From NCBI RefSeq assembly GCF_003576645.1, contig NC_044920.1:24198954-24262953 (forward strand): a stretch of DNA of 64,000 nucleotides, in the 5' to 3' direction. Below, in pieces: positions 11,885-24,059 of the stretch (positions within the stretch are counted from its first letter, which is position 1; each line of letters starts with the position of its first letter). Under the pieces are notes generated by a model, which did not search any database, was not told where the DNA came from, and worked only from the letters and a program-made list of their open reading frames with translations. The translations under genes were made by a program, and so were the position numbers. The DNA is from Ipomoea triloba. Taxonomy: Eukaryota > Streptophyta > Magnoliopsida > Solanales > Convolvulaceae.

Positions 11885-12298
11885 TGACAGGGTAATTGGG
11901 TACCCGACCCGGAACCGTTGACCAAGACAGTTGCCGTTCAAACTACCCAAGACACCTCACTCCTCAGCATCAATGCGCAACGGTCCAACTCCTCAGCATT
12001 GATGGCCAACGTTCAGCTCCTCAGCATTGATGACCGACGTTCAGCTCCTCAGCATTCAACACCTCAGGTACTGATGTCCAACGTTCAACTCCTCATCAAT
12101 GCTCCGTACTGAGCTGAAGGGAATAAAAAGACTCACAACCACATAGTGAAGGGGGACTTTTGACGACACTTGAACTTAGACAAAAGAACAACACTCAACT
12201 CAATTGTATACTGAGCATTGTACTGAAACACTGTACTCAACGCTATTCAAATACTCAATAATACTCAAATACATACCGGTAACACATTATTACCGTCA
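11885..12298 (+). repeat. 5' LTR of the gag-only element
   Basis: Identical to 15648-16061. Contains four to five repeats of cagctcctcagcattgatg-like phrases. Confidence 0.95.
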
Positions 12299-12299
12299 T

Positions 12300-12318
12300 T
12301 GGTGCTTTCATTGAGAGC
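12300..12318 (+). other. Primer binding site of the gag-only element
   Basis: TGGTGCTTTCATTGAGAGC follows the LTR end by one base. The position fits a tRNA primer site; I do not assign the tRNA. Confidence 0.6.
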
Positions 12319-12365
12319 CGAGATCAGATCTCAGGCTAAAATCACAAAATCAAAAAACCACTCGG

Positions 12366-14324
12366 TTGATCTCATCACTATCAATGACATTTGGATCCAG
12401 CAGCTCGCATACACCTAGTCAGGTGAACAAGGGTCACCCCTCGGGTGATCTTCGTGAGCAGCTCAACAGTAACCGTGGAGGTGACCTTCGCAGCCAACTC
12501 AACAACAATAACCGCAGAGAAGGTGACCTCCTTACCCAACTCAAAAACAACCATGGTGGTGGCCGNAACTCAACAACAACCATGGTGGTGGCCGTACTCC
12601 CCTCCCAGCAACTGCTGCTCCTGCCCAGGTGGTGGACCTTCAGGCAGCAGCGCAGGTCATCCAACAGGCGGCGGCGACGGTGTCCCAACTAGTCGCAGGA
12701 ATGCAAGGCCAGATCTTACCGCCACCACCCCCTCTGGAGGAAGAAGTGCAATCTCCGAGGCAAAACAGAACTCAACGACAGGAAGGTGGAACTCAACCAG
12801 TTTCCAGATCTGTTCGAGAACGACCGGCGGCTTCTAGATCTATTCGAGATCGGCTGGGGGTGCAAGGATCCTCCAATAGAGGCCCCCGTGCCCAAGCAGG
12901 AAAGGCAGTAACCAAACGACCATCCGGAGAAAGGATGGGCGAATCTGGTGGATTGGCTCCGCGTCACTCCACTAGACATAAAACACCACAAGAAGGCCTG
13001 GTGGAAAGACTCCAAAGGTAGATAGATGATTTGGAAAAGAAAGTAGACGCAAGAGAACACTCACCAGAACATGAAGTAAGAATGGCTGCTCCATTCTCTC
13101 CTGACATAATGGAAGTTCCTCTTCCAAAAGACTTTCGACTACCCACCATCAAGGCCTACACTGGCACTTCGGATCCACGTACCCATATGACAAGATACAA
13201 GGCAGCCATGGTCATGATTGGGCAAGCGATGCCATCATGTGCAGAGCATTCTTGTCCACTTTGGATGGAACGGCTCAGGATTGGTTTAACACAATCCCGG
13301 ACGGATCAATTCAAACTTTTGCAGAGCTATCCAAGAGTTTCTTGTCATATTTCTCAGGAAGTATACAACATAAGAAACCATTCTCACATCTCGGCGGGGT
13401 AAAGCAGGATAAGGGGGAAAGCCTGCGAGACTTCTTAAGCAAATGGAAAAAAGAAGTCAACAGCGTATACGACTTCGACTCGAAGGCAGCAATTCTCACC
13501 TTCATCCAAGCACTGAGGTCAGGCGATTTCCACAAACAACTGAACACCCACCACCCACGCTCTTATGAGGAACTCATGAGAACGGCCAACCGGTACGCAG
13601 ACGTAGAGGAGGCTGACAGGAGAAAAAAGGATGATGAGGAAGGACGAAAGAGTGGGCGACCTGATAAAGCTGGTCCGCCCAGCCAGGCACCACGACCAAA
13701 CCAACCACCCTCAACGAAGGGAAGAGATGAGCGACCTCGTCTCGCCTCACCGCGACACTTAACACCGCTTACTCACCCGATTAGCGTGATTCTAAGTCAC
13801 GCTAAGGAAATGGGAATGGTGCATTTCCCTCAGAGTGTATGGCAGTTTCTACGGGCGAGGACCAAACTAAGTACTGTCGGTTCCACCGGCAGGTTGGACA
13901 TGATACTAACGAGTGTCATAGGTTCCACCGGCAGGTTGGACATGATACTAACGAGTGTCATACTTTAAAACGGCAGGTTGGACATGATACTAACGAGTGT
14001 CATACTTTAAAAAGACAAATAGAGGAACTGGTGCAGAGAGGATATTTTACCCAATTCGTTGAGTATCCGGGACAGTACCAGCATCAACAAAGCCTACCCG
14101 ATAATGTGTGGGGACAGTACCAGCATCAACAAAGCCTACCCGATAATGTGTGGCGAAAGGAAGAAGATCAACAAAGCCTACCCGATAATGTGTGGCGAAA
14201 GGAAGAAGATCATGAGCCTTTAGCTTCCAACACCAAGAAGAGGAGGTGCGACCTGGGCGAGGAAGCAAGAAACAGTGAGCTAGAGGAAAAGTCCGCGCAA
14301 CGCAAAAAACATGTAATTCGCTGA
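12366..14324 (+). pseudogene. Ty3-type gag, interrupted
   Basis: The N-terminal region is rich in Asn and Gln, then comes a proline stretch (LPPPPPLEEEV), then the retrotransposon gag domain (CRAFLSTLDGTAQDWF, then FLSYFSG, then GESLRDFLSKWKKEV) and a C-terminal motif YCRFHRQVGHDTNECHTLKR followed by EELVQRGYF, as in Tat-branch elements. It is broken by an N and a frame change at 12566, a TAG at 13019-13021, a frame change near 13225 and another near 13838. Stair-step duplications lie at about 13870-14010 and 14065-14210. Some breaks could be assembly errors, because the LTRs are perfect. Confidence 0.8.
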
Positions 14325-15647
14325 TGGCCCGTCAAAAAACACTCCGACTTGGTCGAGGTCAGTCCTCGGCCAATCTTGCGCTCAAAAAAAAAAAAAATCA
14401 GTCCTCGGCCAAGTTTTCGGTTAAGTTTGGCCGAGGTCAGTCCTCGTCAAAAATTAAAAAAACAAAAAAAAACAAAAAAAAAAACAAAACAAAACAATAA
14501 TAATAATATAATTGGCCGAGGCCCGACCTCGGCCAACACTTGGTCGAGGCCCGACCTCGACCAACACTTGGTTTGAAGTCGGCCACCTCATCAAGTGGCG
14601 CTGCTCTTCAAGCGGGTGTCACCTCATCAAGCGGGTGTCACCCCGTCAAGCTGGTGTCACCTCATCAAGCTGGTGTCACCTCATCAAGCGGGTGTCACCT
14701 CATCAAGCGGGTGTCACCTCATCAAGCTGGTGCGTCACCTCATCAAACTGGTGTCACCTCATCAAGTGGCGTTGTGCGTTCACCTCCATAAGCAAAAGGA
14801 CTCAGTAGTTGGTCATGGTCTGCCCTGATCAATTTGGTTAAAAAACAAAATAATAATAAAAAATCTAAGCTCTAATCCCTTAGGGCCGGTACGAGATCCG
14901 ATCTCGCTAGCTACCTAACGGGAGAGTGTTTTTCTTAGCCCAGCCAAGGGCTTGGATTCAAAAAACACCACACTCTAATCCCTTAAGGCCAGCACGAGAT
15001 CTGATCTCGCTAGCTACCTGACGGGAGAGCTGACCTCGGAGGGTGTTTTCTGGGTAAAGCTCAACGCTTTGCTACGAAAACACCACACTCTAGTCCCTTA
15101 GGACCGGCACGAGATCCGATCTCGCTAGCTACCTGACGGGAGAGCTGACCTTTGACCGAACCTACGAATGGTCGAAGTGAACTCACGCAAAAGCCCTGAA
15201 AAAAAAAAAAAAAACGCGCACCGTGACTTCGGCCCAGCACCGAGGCACGGTCACGGACCGTGACCACGGCGCTGGCCGAGATCATGTACCGTGACTTCGG
15301 CACTAGCCGAAGTCACGCTACGGTGTGACCTCGGCCTAGCGCCGAGGTCACGTACTGTGAGGCCGAAGTCACGCTTCGGCGTGACCTCGGCCTAGCGCCG
15401 AGGTCACGCCCGTGACCTCGGCACTGGCCGAAGTCACATCGCCGCGTGACTGCGGCCTAGCGCCGAGGTCATGTGACCTCGGCCCCGTGCCGAAGTCACA
15501 GTTGTGTGACCCGGCACGGTGCCGAGGTGAGGATGCGTAAAAAAAAATAAATAAAAATTTGAACATACCAAAATTTCAGCACAAGTGACAGGCTGATACT
15601 CCCTAACTACCTCCGCCATTCTCGCTAGCTAGGGAGTGGGGTGCTAG
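14325..15647 (+). repeat. Non-coding repeat-rich 3' half of the gag-only element
   Basis: From left to right: pairs of gaggcccgacctcggccaac-like phrases (14510-14575); about nine copies of gtcacctcatcaagcgggt-like phrases (14590-14765); three ~130-bp copies of a segment containing gagatccgatctcgctagct (14875-15150); and a GC-rich hairpin array (15220-15530). A purine tract, agggagtgggg, precedes the 3' LTR near 15630 and may be the polypurine tract. Confidence 0.75.
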
Positions 15648-16061
15648 TGACAGGGTAATTGGGTACCCGACCCGGAACCGTTGACCAAGACAGTTGCCGT
15701 TCAAACTACCCAAGACACCTCACTCCTCAGCATCAATGCGCAACGGTCCAACTCCTCAGCATTGATGGCCAACGTTCAGCTCCTCAGCATTGATGACCGA
15801 CGTTCAGCTCCTCAGCATTCAACACCTCAGGTACTGATGTCCAACGTTCAACTCCTCATCAATGCTCCGTACTGAGCTGAAGGGAATAAAAAGACTCACA
15901 ACCACATAGTGAAGGGGGACTTTTGACGACACTTGAACTTAGACAAAAGAACAACACTCAACTCAATTGTATACTGAGCATTGTACTGAAACACTGTACT
16001 CAACGCTATTCAAATACTCAATAATACTCAAATACATACCGGTAACACATTATTACCGTCA
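15648..16061 (+). repeat. 3' LTR of the gag-only element
   Basis: Identical to 11885-12298; followed by TSD CATAC. Confidence 0.95.
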
Positions 16062-16848
16062 CATACTATTAATAAAAACAATATACTCAACTTTAACTTA
16101 CCGCCCAAAACAGTCCTATACTGTTAAGGTTTGCGAGATATCTATACTATTAATAAAAACAATATCATCAACTTTAACTTACCGCAAAAAAACACTCCTA
16201 TACTGTTAAGGTTTGCGTGATATTGTAAAATATTGTAGTACAATTCCTATTCGTAATACAATTGTAAATTAAAATATAGTAACACAATTCCTAATAAAAT
16301 ATATATTCTTACTTACGTTCCTATTCGCAATACAATTCTAGATTAAAATTACTAATCGTAATCTATACTATTAATAAAAACAATATACTCAACTTTAACT
16401 TACCGCCCAAAACAGTCCTATACTGTTAAGGTTTGCGAGATATCTATACTATTAATAAAAAATACTGTTAAGGTTTGCGAGATATCTATACTATTAATAA
16501 AAACAATATCATAGGTTTGCGAGATATCTATACTATTAATAAAAACAATATCATTAACTTTAACTTCCCGCAAAAAACACAGGTTTGCGAGATATCTATA
16601 CTATTAATAAAAACAATATCATTAACTTTAACTTCCCGCAAAAAACACTCCTATACTGTTAAGGTTTGCGTGATATTGTAAAATATTATAGTACAATTCC
16701 TATTCGTAATACAATTGTAAATTAAAATATAGTAACACAATTCCTAATAAAATATATATTCTTACTTACGTTCCTATTCGTAATACAATTCTAGATTAAA
16801 ATTACTAATCGTAATAATACAGTACATATATTTCTCTTCAATGCAATC
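16062..16848 (+). repeat. Continuation of the Helitron 5'-end array, with stair-step duplications
   Basis: The unit split at 11884 resumes here. Between 16436 and 16645 short pieces of the unit are repeated with growing length: each restart begins near aggtttgcgagatatctata and runs a little further than the last. Confidence 0.75.
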
Positions 16849-18197
16849 TATACTATTAATAAAAACAATATCCTCAACTTTAACTTCCCGCTCAAAACAC
16901 TCATATACTGTTAAGGTTTGCGTGATATTGTAAATATTGTAATACAATTCCTATTCGTAATACAATTGTAAATTAAAATATAGTAACACAATTCCTAATA
17001 AAATATATATTCTTACCTACGTTTTCTGAACGACACTCGTGCCTGCAGGTGTCGGCGCACACGAGTCAACCCTTTTGTATAAGTAGTTGTGTAAACCCAC
17101 TTTCCAAACCAATGTGGGACAAACCTACTTGAAAACATTTTCTCTCCCTTTTTCTAACTCAAATGGGTCAACTTTGAGAACCAATTTCTCATTCACCCAT
17201 TATCTTTTTTTAGCGTACAATATATCAAACTTTTCATCTAACTAATAAGAACCCGAATATATTTTAACCCGACCCAAATCGAAAGTGGACCCTACATATA
17301 TTTGTACCACAGTATGACCACTAAAATGCCCTTATGCTATTTTTTTCAACAATTATTTGTTCAGAGAATATCAACACTCTACGATCAACCAATAATCACT
17401 CAACTGATTATCCCATTATTCCCAGGTGATTTTTTCTCTAATATAGTTATACTTACTGAATATCAAAATATAAGTATACCTTAAGATCTTGCAAAAACTA
17501 ACCGAAAAGTAATTAAATTAATGATATATAATGCAATATAAATTATCTACATATTGTATTTAAACACTTATTTTAGAACACTGAATTTTTGTGATATTTG
17601 TTGCATGCAAGAAGACTCATGCAGATTGCTAAAAAAAATCAGTTTTTAATCACGGTCAATTGTACATGCCTTTTTCCCGAGTCACCCATCCTGAAAGCCT
17701 GAAAGTGTTAATTAGTTCTAGACGATGATGGACAAGATTGTGCTGCTACTACCAATGTTGTTTACAAAGAGGTTTTCAATAATGTGTAAATACAACCGGT
17801 GATATTATATTTTTTTTCTAAGATAGCAAAATTGCAATATATCTACACAAAAATATATCTTCCATACACATGAATTAGAATAGCAATTGAATACTATAAC
17901 TGAGTTACTAAAGAACGAGCATATTTGCTTAATTTATAAAAATCATTAACAATGATATATAAAATATCTAAAGTTCCAACACCGCATGCGTACATATACA
18001 CATTAGCTATTAATTAAGCAATTATTTATTAGAATTTAAACAAGGATAGCATTAGAAAACATAATCGATCCAAAACATATCTTCAATTGCACTATATAAT
18101 ATTTGATGTTATAATTTATATAATTATATATCGATCCAAATATTCTTAATATATTATAACAAATTCATTCCGTGCATCGCACGGGTGAAAATACTAG
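16849..18197 (+). mobile_element. Non-autonomous Helitron
   Basis: The 5' end is TCTATACTATTAATAAAA preceded by A. The 3' end is hairpin CCGTGC-ATC-GCACGG (18170-18184) followed by GTGAAAATA and CTAG (18194-18197), then T. The body has no helicase or Rep gene. Its middle, about 17010-17747, is unlike the rest and includes a palindromic patch with actcgtg...cacgagt arms near 17035-17065. The inner edge of the large inverted duplication (17748) lies about 450 bp before the 3' end. The choice of 5' end among the tandem units is arbitrary. Confidence 0.6.
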
Positions 18198-18495
18198 TTG
18201 TTTTAATGTACAATATTTTGGGCGGGAAGAAAGATTTCGTTTTGTTTTTATAGATATAAAGATAAAGATTTTGTAGTATTGGATTTCGTGTTTTAATAGC
18301 AGATTTATTTTATACGAATTGTATTGGAATTGTAGCATAGGAATTGTATTGTTTTAATATTATTCTATTGTTTATACGAATTGTATTGGAATTGTAGTAT
18401 AAGAATTGTATTGTTTTAATATTATTCTATTATTTTAATTGTTTTAATGTACAATATTTTAGGCGGGAGAGGAGGATTTCGTTTTGAACGATTTT

Positions 18496-18498
<3 letters not shown>

Positions 18499-18552
<54 letters not shown>
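18499..18552. repeat. (TA)n microsatellite
   Basis: About 54 bp of alternating TA. The left arm has a shorter, imperfect TA tract at the same place (2760-2780). Confidence 0.95.
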
Positions 18553-18556
<4 letters not shown>

Positions 18557-18844
18557 GATATATATAAAAATTGTATTAGGATTAGTAATTTTAATTTAGA
18601 ATTATATTACAAATAGGAAAGCAAGAGAAAAAATATATTTTATTAGAAATTGTATTATCATACTCTGTAGAATTGTAGTACGAAGATAGATTTAAAAATT
18701 ATATTATAGTATTGAATATAGAATTATGAACTGATATCCCTAATTTTATTGTTTCTCAAACTCTCCGTCTCACGTGCCTATAAAGTGCGAACAAGGGTTT
18801 GGGAGAATTGGCATCACAAACAGAACAGTACAGAACGCAGCCGC

Positions 18845-20295
18845 ATGGATCGCCTTGAGGACGCCAAGTTGATGAAATTCTCAGATCCATCCTTTGAGTT
18901 GTTGTTCAGTAATCTGGGCGAGAGCTTGTTTGTTGAAATCCTGGCCAGGCTCCCCAGCAGAGCAGCTATCCGGTTGAAATTGGTATGCAAGAGCTGGTGT
19001 TCTCTTATCTCTTCTCACTATTTTATTACTTTATTCAATCACCGCCGCCATGACCCATCCCTTCCGCCAATTCTTCATCATCCTCATTCATCATCGCCAT
19101 CGCCTGCCTGCTTTATATTCCAAAATATGTTTAACCGCAATTTCCCGATCGTTTGCGATGGATACCCCCACCCTGATGCCAATTCGTGCGGCTTCCGAAG
19201 GCTCCGTGTGCTGATTTAATTCTATGCGCCTCCATCCCCATCTACTATTCCCCTTCCGTATCCGCATTCTATGTCTGTAATCAGCTAACCAAGCAGTGGA
19301 CTGCTCTTCCTCCCCCTCCCCTCCAATTCCAATCCAGTGAGAGGGAGATGCACGTAATGTCCACTGGCTTCCTTTGCGTTCCTGCGCCCTGTTCCCTTTG
19401 CACCACCAATCAGCAATCGCAATGTGTAGACCATTCTCGCTATGATTGTGTGGTGGTTCACATTTGTGTTTATCCACCCATTTCTTGCTGCAAATACAGA
19501 CTTCAACTCTTCTCGTCTCAGGAATGGAAAAGTCTTGTGGTTTCATCACCGCGGCCCATATTTGCAAGGTTTCTAGTTCCTTCTACTTGTTTTCTTGTGA
19601 CCTATAAAGGGATGCTGCATATGTTGCTTGCTAAGTATATTCTTGTGTATGATCCCTACAATTGTCCTGAAAAATTTTGCCGCGTAATTGATATGCCGAC
19701 TGATGTGGAAGATGAGAAGTGTTTCACTAGAACCCTTGGATTATCTCAGAATCGTCTTTGTGTAACATGCCGAAAGGGTGCGCACTTTGAAGGCCCATAT
19801 TATATATGGGAGCTGGAGGACTATCACATGGGGAAGTGGAGTTTGGTGCACAAGTTTTACATTACACCAAATATTATGATTCTCTCAAACCTAGACCTTG
19901 TGCATCCTAATCTTGATCCTAAAATTAAAGACACAGGATTTGCCATTAAAGATGGTACTTATTTTTATTGGATCAATTCTTCTGGGTGGTCTGCTTTTAG
20001 AGGAATTGTTCATTCCATTACTCAACAGTGGTGGCCAACACCAGTGCCACCACTAATCCGCGGCTACACAATTGAAAGTAAGTTATTAAAAAGTATCAAT
20101 TTCACACAAGATCGATCTAATCTTTCTAGGCATCTGATTTCTATGGCTGTTTGTTTAATTTTTCCCATTCTAGTAGATCCCGGCCTTGTGATTGCTCCCC
20201 TTAATTAGCTTCTTATTAAATATACTTTTTTTTTTATCTTAATATATTTACATGTTATAATTGCAGATAATGAAAATACGCTTGGGAATTCATAG
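18845..20295 (+). pseudogene. F-box gene copy, frameshifted
   Basis: Duplicate of the gene at 1026-2485. The ATG at 18845, the upstream TATA box (18779-18784), the F-box (FVEILARLPSRAAIRLKL), the intron (donor GTAAGT at 20078, acceptor ending 20266) and the stop at 20293-20295 are all kept. A 55-bp stretch present in the left copy is missing at about 19203, right after CGFRRL; this shifts the frame and the reading stops at 19217-19219. The remainder stays open in another frame to the splice site, so this one deletion seems to be the only inactivating change. A truncated protein of about 125 residues with the F-box could still be made. Confidence 0.85.
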
Positions 20296-21083
20296 ATCCA
20301 GTTTCCTCACCTCCTCCACATCTAAAAAACAAATTTCTTGTTTCCTTAATTTTCTTTACTTAGTTACATTTTTAAGTATTATTTTATTTTTTTACCCATT
20401 TTTGATTTCACATTCTGTAATTTGAAGGCCGCATGCTCAGCATTTAAACAACTTCCATTTAATGATATGATGGTAAGCCTACCAATTTAGTGTCTAAATT
20501 AATTTTTTGGTTCTTGTTTCCTTAATTTTATTTTTGTTTTTGCAGGGATACCTTTTTTGTTTTGGTTAGTATTTATTTATTTATTTTTTCTAACCAAATC
20601 CAAAACTGATACATTGGGGTGCACTTCTGATGAATCAGATTTGAAGGGCAGTTATCACAATCAAGAATTATTTGATGAAATAAAGCAAAAGAAGAACAAA
20701 TAGGGACGTGTTAGTGCATGCATCAATTTTATTGATCAATTATTTTAATACTTAATTTTATATTTTTTTTATAAGAAAAATTACACTTTTGTCTCTAAGC
20801 TATAATGATAGTTGGAAGATTCATCCTTACTTGTTGGTTGTGCTCACTTTTTTTCCTACACTATAATTGACGTTGCAATTTTTGTCACTTTTCTAACTGG
20901 GCATTAGAAATATTTAAATGTACCATCGGATCAATACCTTAAACAACTTGATATTAGTATTAAAGATATCGGAGCAGGTAAATCACATGATCAAGTTGTT
21001 TTTCATGTATTCCCACGGCGATTTAACTACTTTTGTAGGAATATTTTTTAATGTATGACAAAATATAAGAAATATTTGGGAAA

Positions 21084-21420
21084 TGTGTTTAAAAAAATTG
21101 TGTGTTTATACATATTCAAATAAAAAGAAAATAATTGAGATAAATTATTAAGGGGTTGTATTTGGTAATCAGTTGATAGTTGATAGGTGTTTAATTGTGT
21201 TAGCTGATAGTTAATAGTTGTTTGTTTTAGCTGATTTAATTAATTAATTGTATTAGTTGGTTATAAAAAAATGTTTGATAAATTTTTTAATTTTTTTTTT
21301 ACTTTTAGTTGATTGTGTGTAAGATGACTTATAAGGGCATTGTGTTAAAAGGGAGAACTAGAAACGAAGAACAATGAGAAAGAAAAACAGTGAGAATCAG
21401 ATGATAACATGGATGAAGAT
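21084..21420. other. AT-rich spacer with a dispersed MITE-like repeat
   Basis: No gene. The phrases ttggtaatcagttgatagttga and tagctgatagttaat recur in similar form at 41320-41450, so both are probably members of one small non-coding repeat family. Confidence 0.4.
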
Positions 21421-22320
21421 TAGGGGTGTAAACGAATCGAATCGAGTCAAATATTTGACTATTCAATTTGAATTTGATTATTTTGATGAGTATTCGAATT
21501 CGAATTCGTTTAATGGTTGAATCCTAAAATTAATTCTTATTCGATTCGATCAATTTATTCGAATATATTTAATTCGACTCAAATATTCGAATTCGAGATG
21601 GTAGCTTAATTTTTTTTTAATTCTCCAATAATTTAAGTTTAAATAGCATGATATTTTACATGAATATACTAATAAAAAATGACATTAGAATAACAACAAA
21701 AAATCTATCATCAAATTCATATATCAAATAGTAGAATAAAAATTTCAAGTTTATCAAATAGTATAGAATAAAAATTTCAAGTTTGTATTAAAAGTTCTTT
21801 AAAAAAAGTTTGTATTAAAAGCAACTTGAAGCTGCCGGAGAATACAGATCGACAGAAGCCGCCGGAGAAGAAGCTTGTCCGCCGGAACTTGCAGTACGTA
21901 CAGTCCAGTGAGTCTGCGCCGGAACCGTCACAGATCTGGAGTGGAGTCAGGACTCAGGAGTGCCGAGAAGGAGCTTGTCCTCCGGCCTCCGCTGCCGGAA
22001 CCGTAGTCGGCCTGAGGCAGTGACGCAGATTGCAGATTCGGAAGTCGGAACCGATGATGAGGACAGAGTCGGCAGACTGCAGAGGCGTTGCCGCGTTGGA
22101 GACTTGGAGGCTGATGTTTGTTCTCACGGACTAAGGCTTTCGTTGCGTCAGATTAGAATATGTTAGATGTTAGGGTTTGATAACTTTATTAAATTTATAT
22201 TATATTATATTATATTATAATATATATTCGAATACTATTCAAATCGAATACACTCTTATTCGTATTCGTATTTGAATAAATTCGAATCGAAAAAAGTATT
22301 CGAATTCGGATTTAATGTTT
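21421..22320. repeat. CGAAT-rich repeat with a GC-rich core
   Basis: Both ends are packed with attcgaattcg-like words (21470-21600 and 22225-22315). The core, 21826-22164, is much richer in GC and has several gccgccgga words and a short open frame that I do not recognise. It looks like a non-autonomous transposon that may have picked up a gene fragment. I could not fix ends or a TSD. Confidence 0.4.
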
Positions 22321-23400
22321 AAGTTTTAACAGATTTCGTAACTTTCTGTTTCTCATGTTTTAACACAAAATTTTAATTTATTCTATGTACAGAATCCTTA
22401 CGCTTAATTTACATAAATTTAAAATTTTAATATAAAGTATTAATATTATGTATTAATTTTTTTACGCAACACGCATAAAAAATACTATTATATGCTATAA
22501 ACCTGAAAGGATGCAAATGTTGTATTTATAATAAAAAGTATTGTGATGTGGAGAAAAAAATCTAAACAAATTTTATATTTAATTGGAGGTGGGGAATAGG
22601 GGTTAAAGTAGGTGATGTAACTAATTAATGCGGATGAGTACATAACCGCCCTGCTCCTGGTATGTTTTGCAACTTCATTTCTAATTGCCTGTTTGGTTGA
22701 GTGTAAGAAATTGCCTGTTTGGTTGAGTGTAGTTTGGGGACATTGAATTTTAATTCAATGGATTTCCAAATTATATTGTTTGGTTGGAAGAAACTGTAAT
22801 TTTATGAAATTGTAATTCTCTCTAAATGATAAATTGCAATTCATGTGTTATCCCTATAAATTCACATGAATTGCAATTCGGTATAGAGGATAGACAATTT
22901 TGTTGGTGTAAAGATAATTTTGCTCCTCCTTCCATACCCTTTGTTTTTTTATAAAAAAAAAAAATTGAAAGAATTATTCTTATTATTACTACTGCTGCTA
23001 CTACTACTATTCTTACCTTTCAATTTCTTGTACTCCTATTCCTGCACACCAAACACTATAATTTCAATTCCTACTTTATTCATTGAATTGCAATTTCACC
23101 AAATTACAATTCTTTCCCCTCTAATTCCTTCATCCCAACCAAACACCTTATAGGGTAAATCAAATTCAAGTCTTAAGTGAATATTATCTGACAAGTCTTG
23201 TGTTCTTCCCCCAGGAGTAGTAGACATGTGTTACATGTAGTAATTGTGGGGTTGTCAATTAACCTAATTATGCGTAATTCTATTGTGTATATATTTGTAA
23301 GTTAACTTAATCCTCTCTACCCTTACTGATCAGTAAGTATATCATTAGTGCCTATATTACACCTAAAATTCTGTATAATTTAGCCATATATATATACGTT
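22321..23400. other. AT-rich non-coding DNA with MITE-like ends
   Basis: No gene. Between about 22690 and 23150, gcctgtttggttgagtgtag at the left and catcccaaccaaacacc at the right suggest a degenerate inverted-repeat MITE. A CTA/TAT-rich low-complexity tract lies near 22985. Confidence 0.4.
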
Positions 23401-23420
23401 ATGTGCTTACGTTATACATA

Positions 23421-23462
<42 letters not shown>
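23421..23462. repeat. (AT)n microsatellite
   Basis: About 40 bp of alternating AT. Confidence 0.95.
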
Positions 23463-23463
<1 letters not shown>

Positions 23464-23469
23464 TATGTT

Positions 23470-23945
23470 ATCATCCTATCCTATATTTCTTCCTCTCTCA
23501 ATTTTCTCTCTCTCTCTGTTCGGATTTCACTCTCTCGTACTGGGTTGATCGGATCGGAGTAGCCGCCGATATTCCTCTCTTTTCCTCCTTCACGTTATCA
23601 CTCTTCCTTCTTCGCACTAGCCATAATCACCTCCTCTCTGTCGGCAAGCTTTGGCGATGACTGGAACCTCCGTTCATGTCTCCTCTCCGCAAATCCAGTA
23701 GCAGTTGACAGCGACGCGTCTATGAAGAAGCTGGTGTGACCGGCGAGAAGCTTCCGGCGGTGAAAAGACGGCATACTTCCTTGATCAGCGGTGGTGGCTG
23801 TGGATGCTTGACGTGAAAATGATGATTAGGGTGGTGCATGGTTGGCGATGATAGCATGCAGTAGATGGGCAATGACCCTCCTCCGGCGAGTACAACAGAT
23901 CGGCGAACCTTTGGTGAAGAAGAAAGCAATGACTATGGTATATTT
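23470..23945. other. GC-richer, exon-like stretch of unknown origin
   Basis: A CT-rich leader (ctctctctctctgttcgg) is followed by about 400 bp with balanced base content and several short frames, for example a minus-strand frame at 23720-23929. Nothing is recognised. It may be a leader or first exon of a lost gene. Confidence 0.3.
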
Positions 23946-24059
23946 AAATAATAATGGTGTTGAGCTTGGCGTAGAAATGATTAAATGATGATGGGGAACT
24001 TGAACCTGGTTTGGCCGCTTTGCGTACTGGGTAATAACTATAATATTAATATGAAGATT

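Larger units (their letters stand above)
11885..16061 (+). mobile_element. Non-autonomous gag-only Ty3-type LTR element (TR-GAG-like)
   Basis: The LTRs at 11885-12298 and 15648-16061 are 414 bp each and identical by eye, starting TGACAGGG and ending CCGTCA, with 5-bp TSD CATAC (11880-11884 and 16062-16066). The 4.18-kb element carries a gag region and then about 1.3 kb of repetitive non-coding DNA. No protease, reverse transcriptase, RNase H or integrase is present on either strand. This is the layout described for TR-GAG elements; the gag C-terminus resembles the Tat/Retand branch of Ty3. Movement would need enzymes from a partner element elsewhere. Confidence 0.85.
17748..21083. repeat. Right arm of large inverted duplication
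   Basis: Reverse-complement match to 541-3215. Holds the Helitron 3' end, a broken F-box copy and the same flanks, plus extra DNA at 18198-18500, about 20314-20455 and 20866-21037. The extra DNA at 18200-18270 includes a reversed Helitron-5'-like piece (acaatattttgggcggga). Confidence 0.9.

Noticed and set aside
11918..12112. 64-codon frame present in both LTRs of the gag-only element
   Set aside because: It consists of the imperfect cagctcctcagcattgatg repeats of the LTR and has no coding signature beyond being open.
14512..14828. Overlapping frames in all three phases
   Set aside because: They come from the gtcacctcatcaagcgggt repeat, which happens to be open in several frames.
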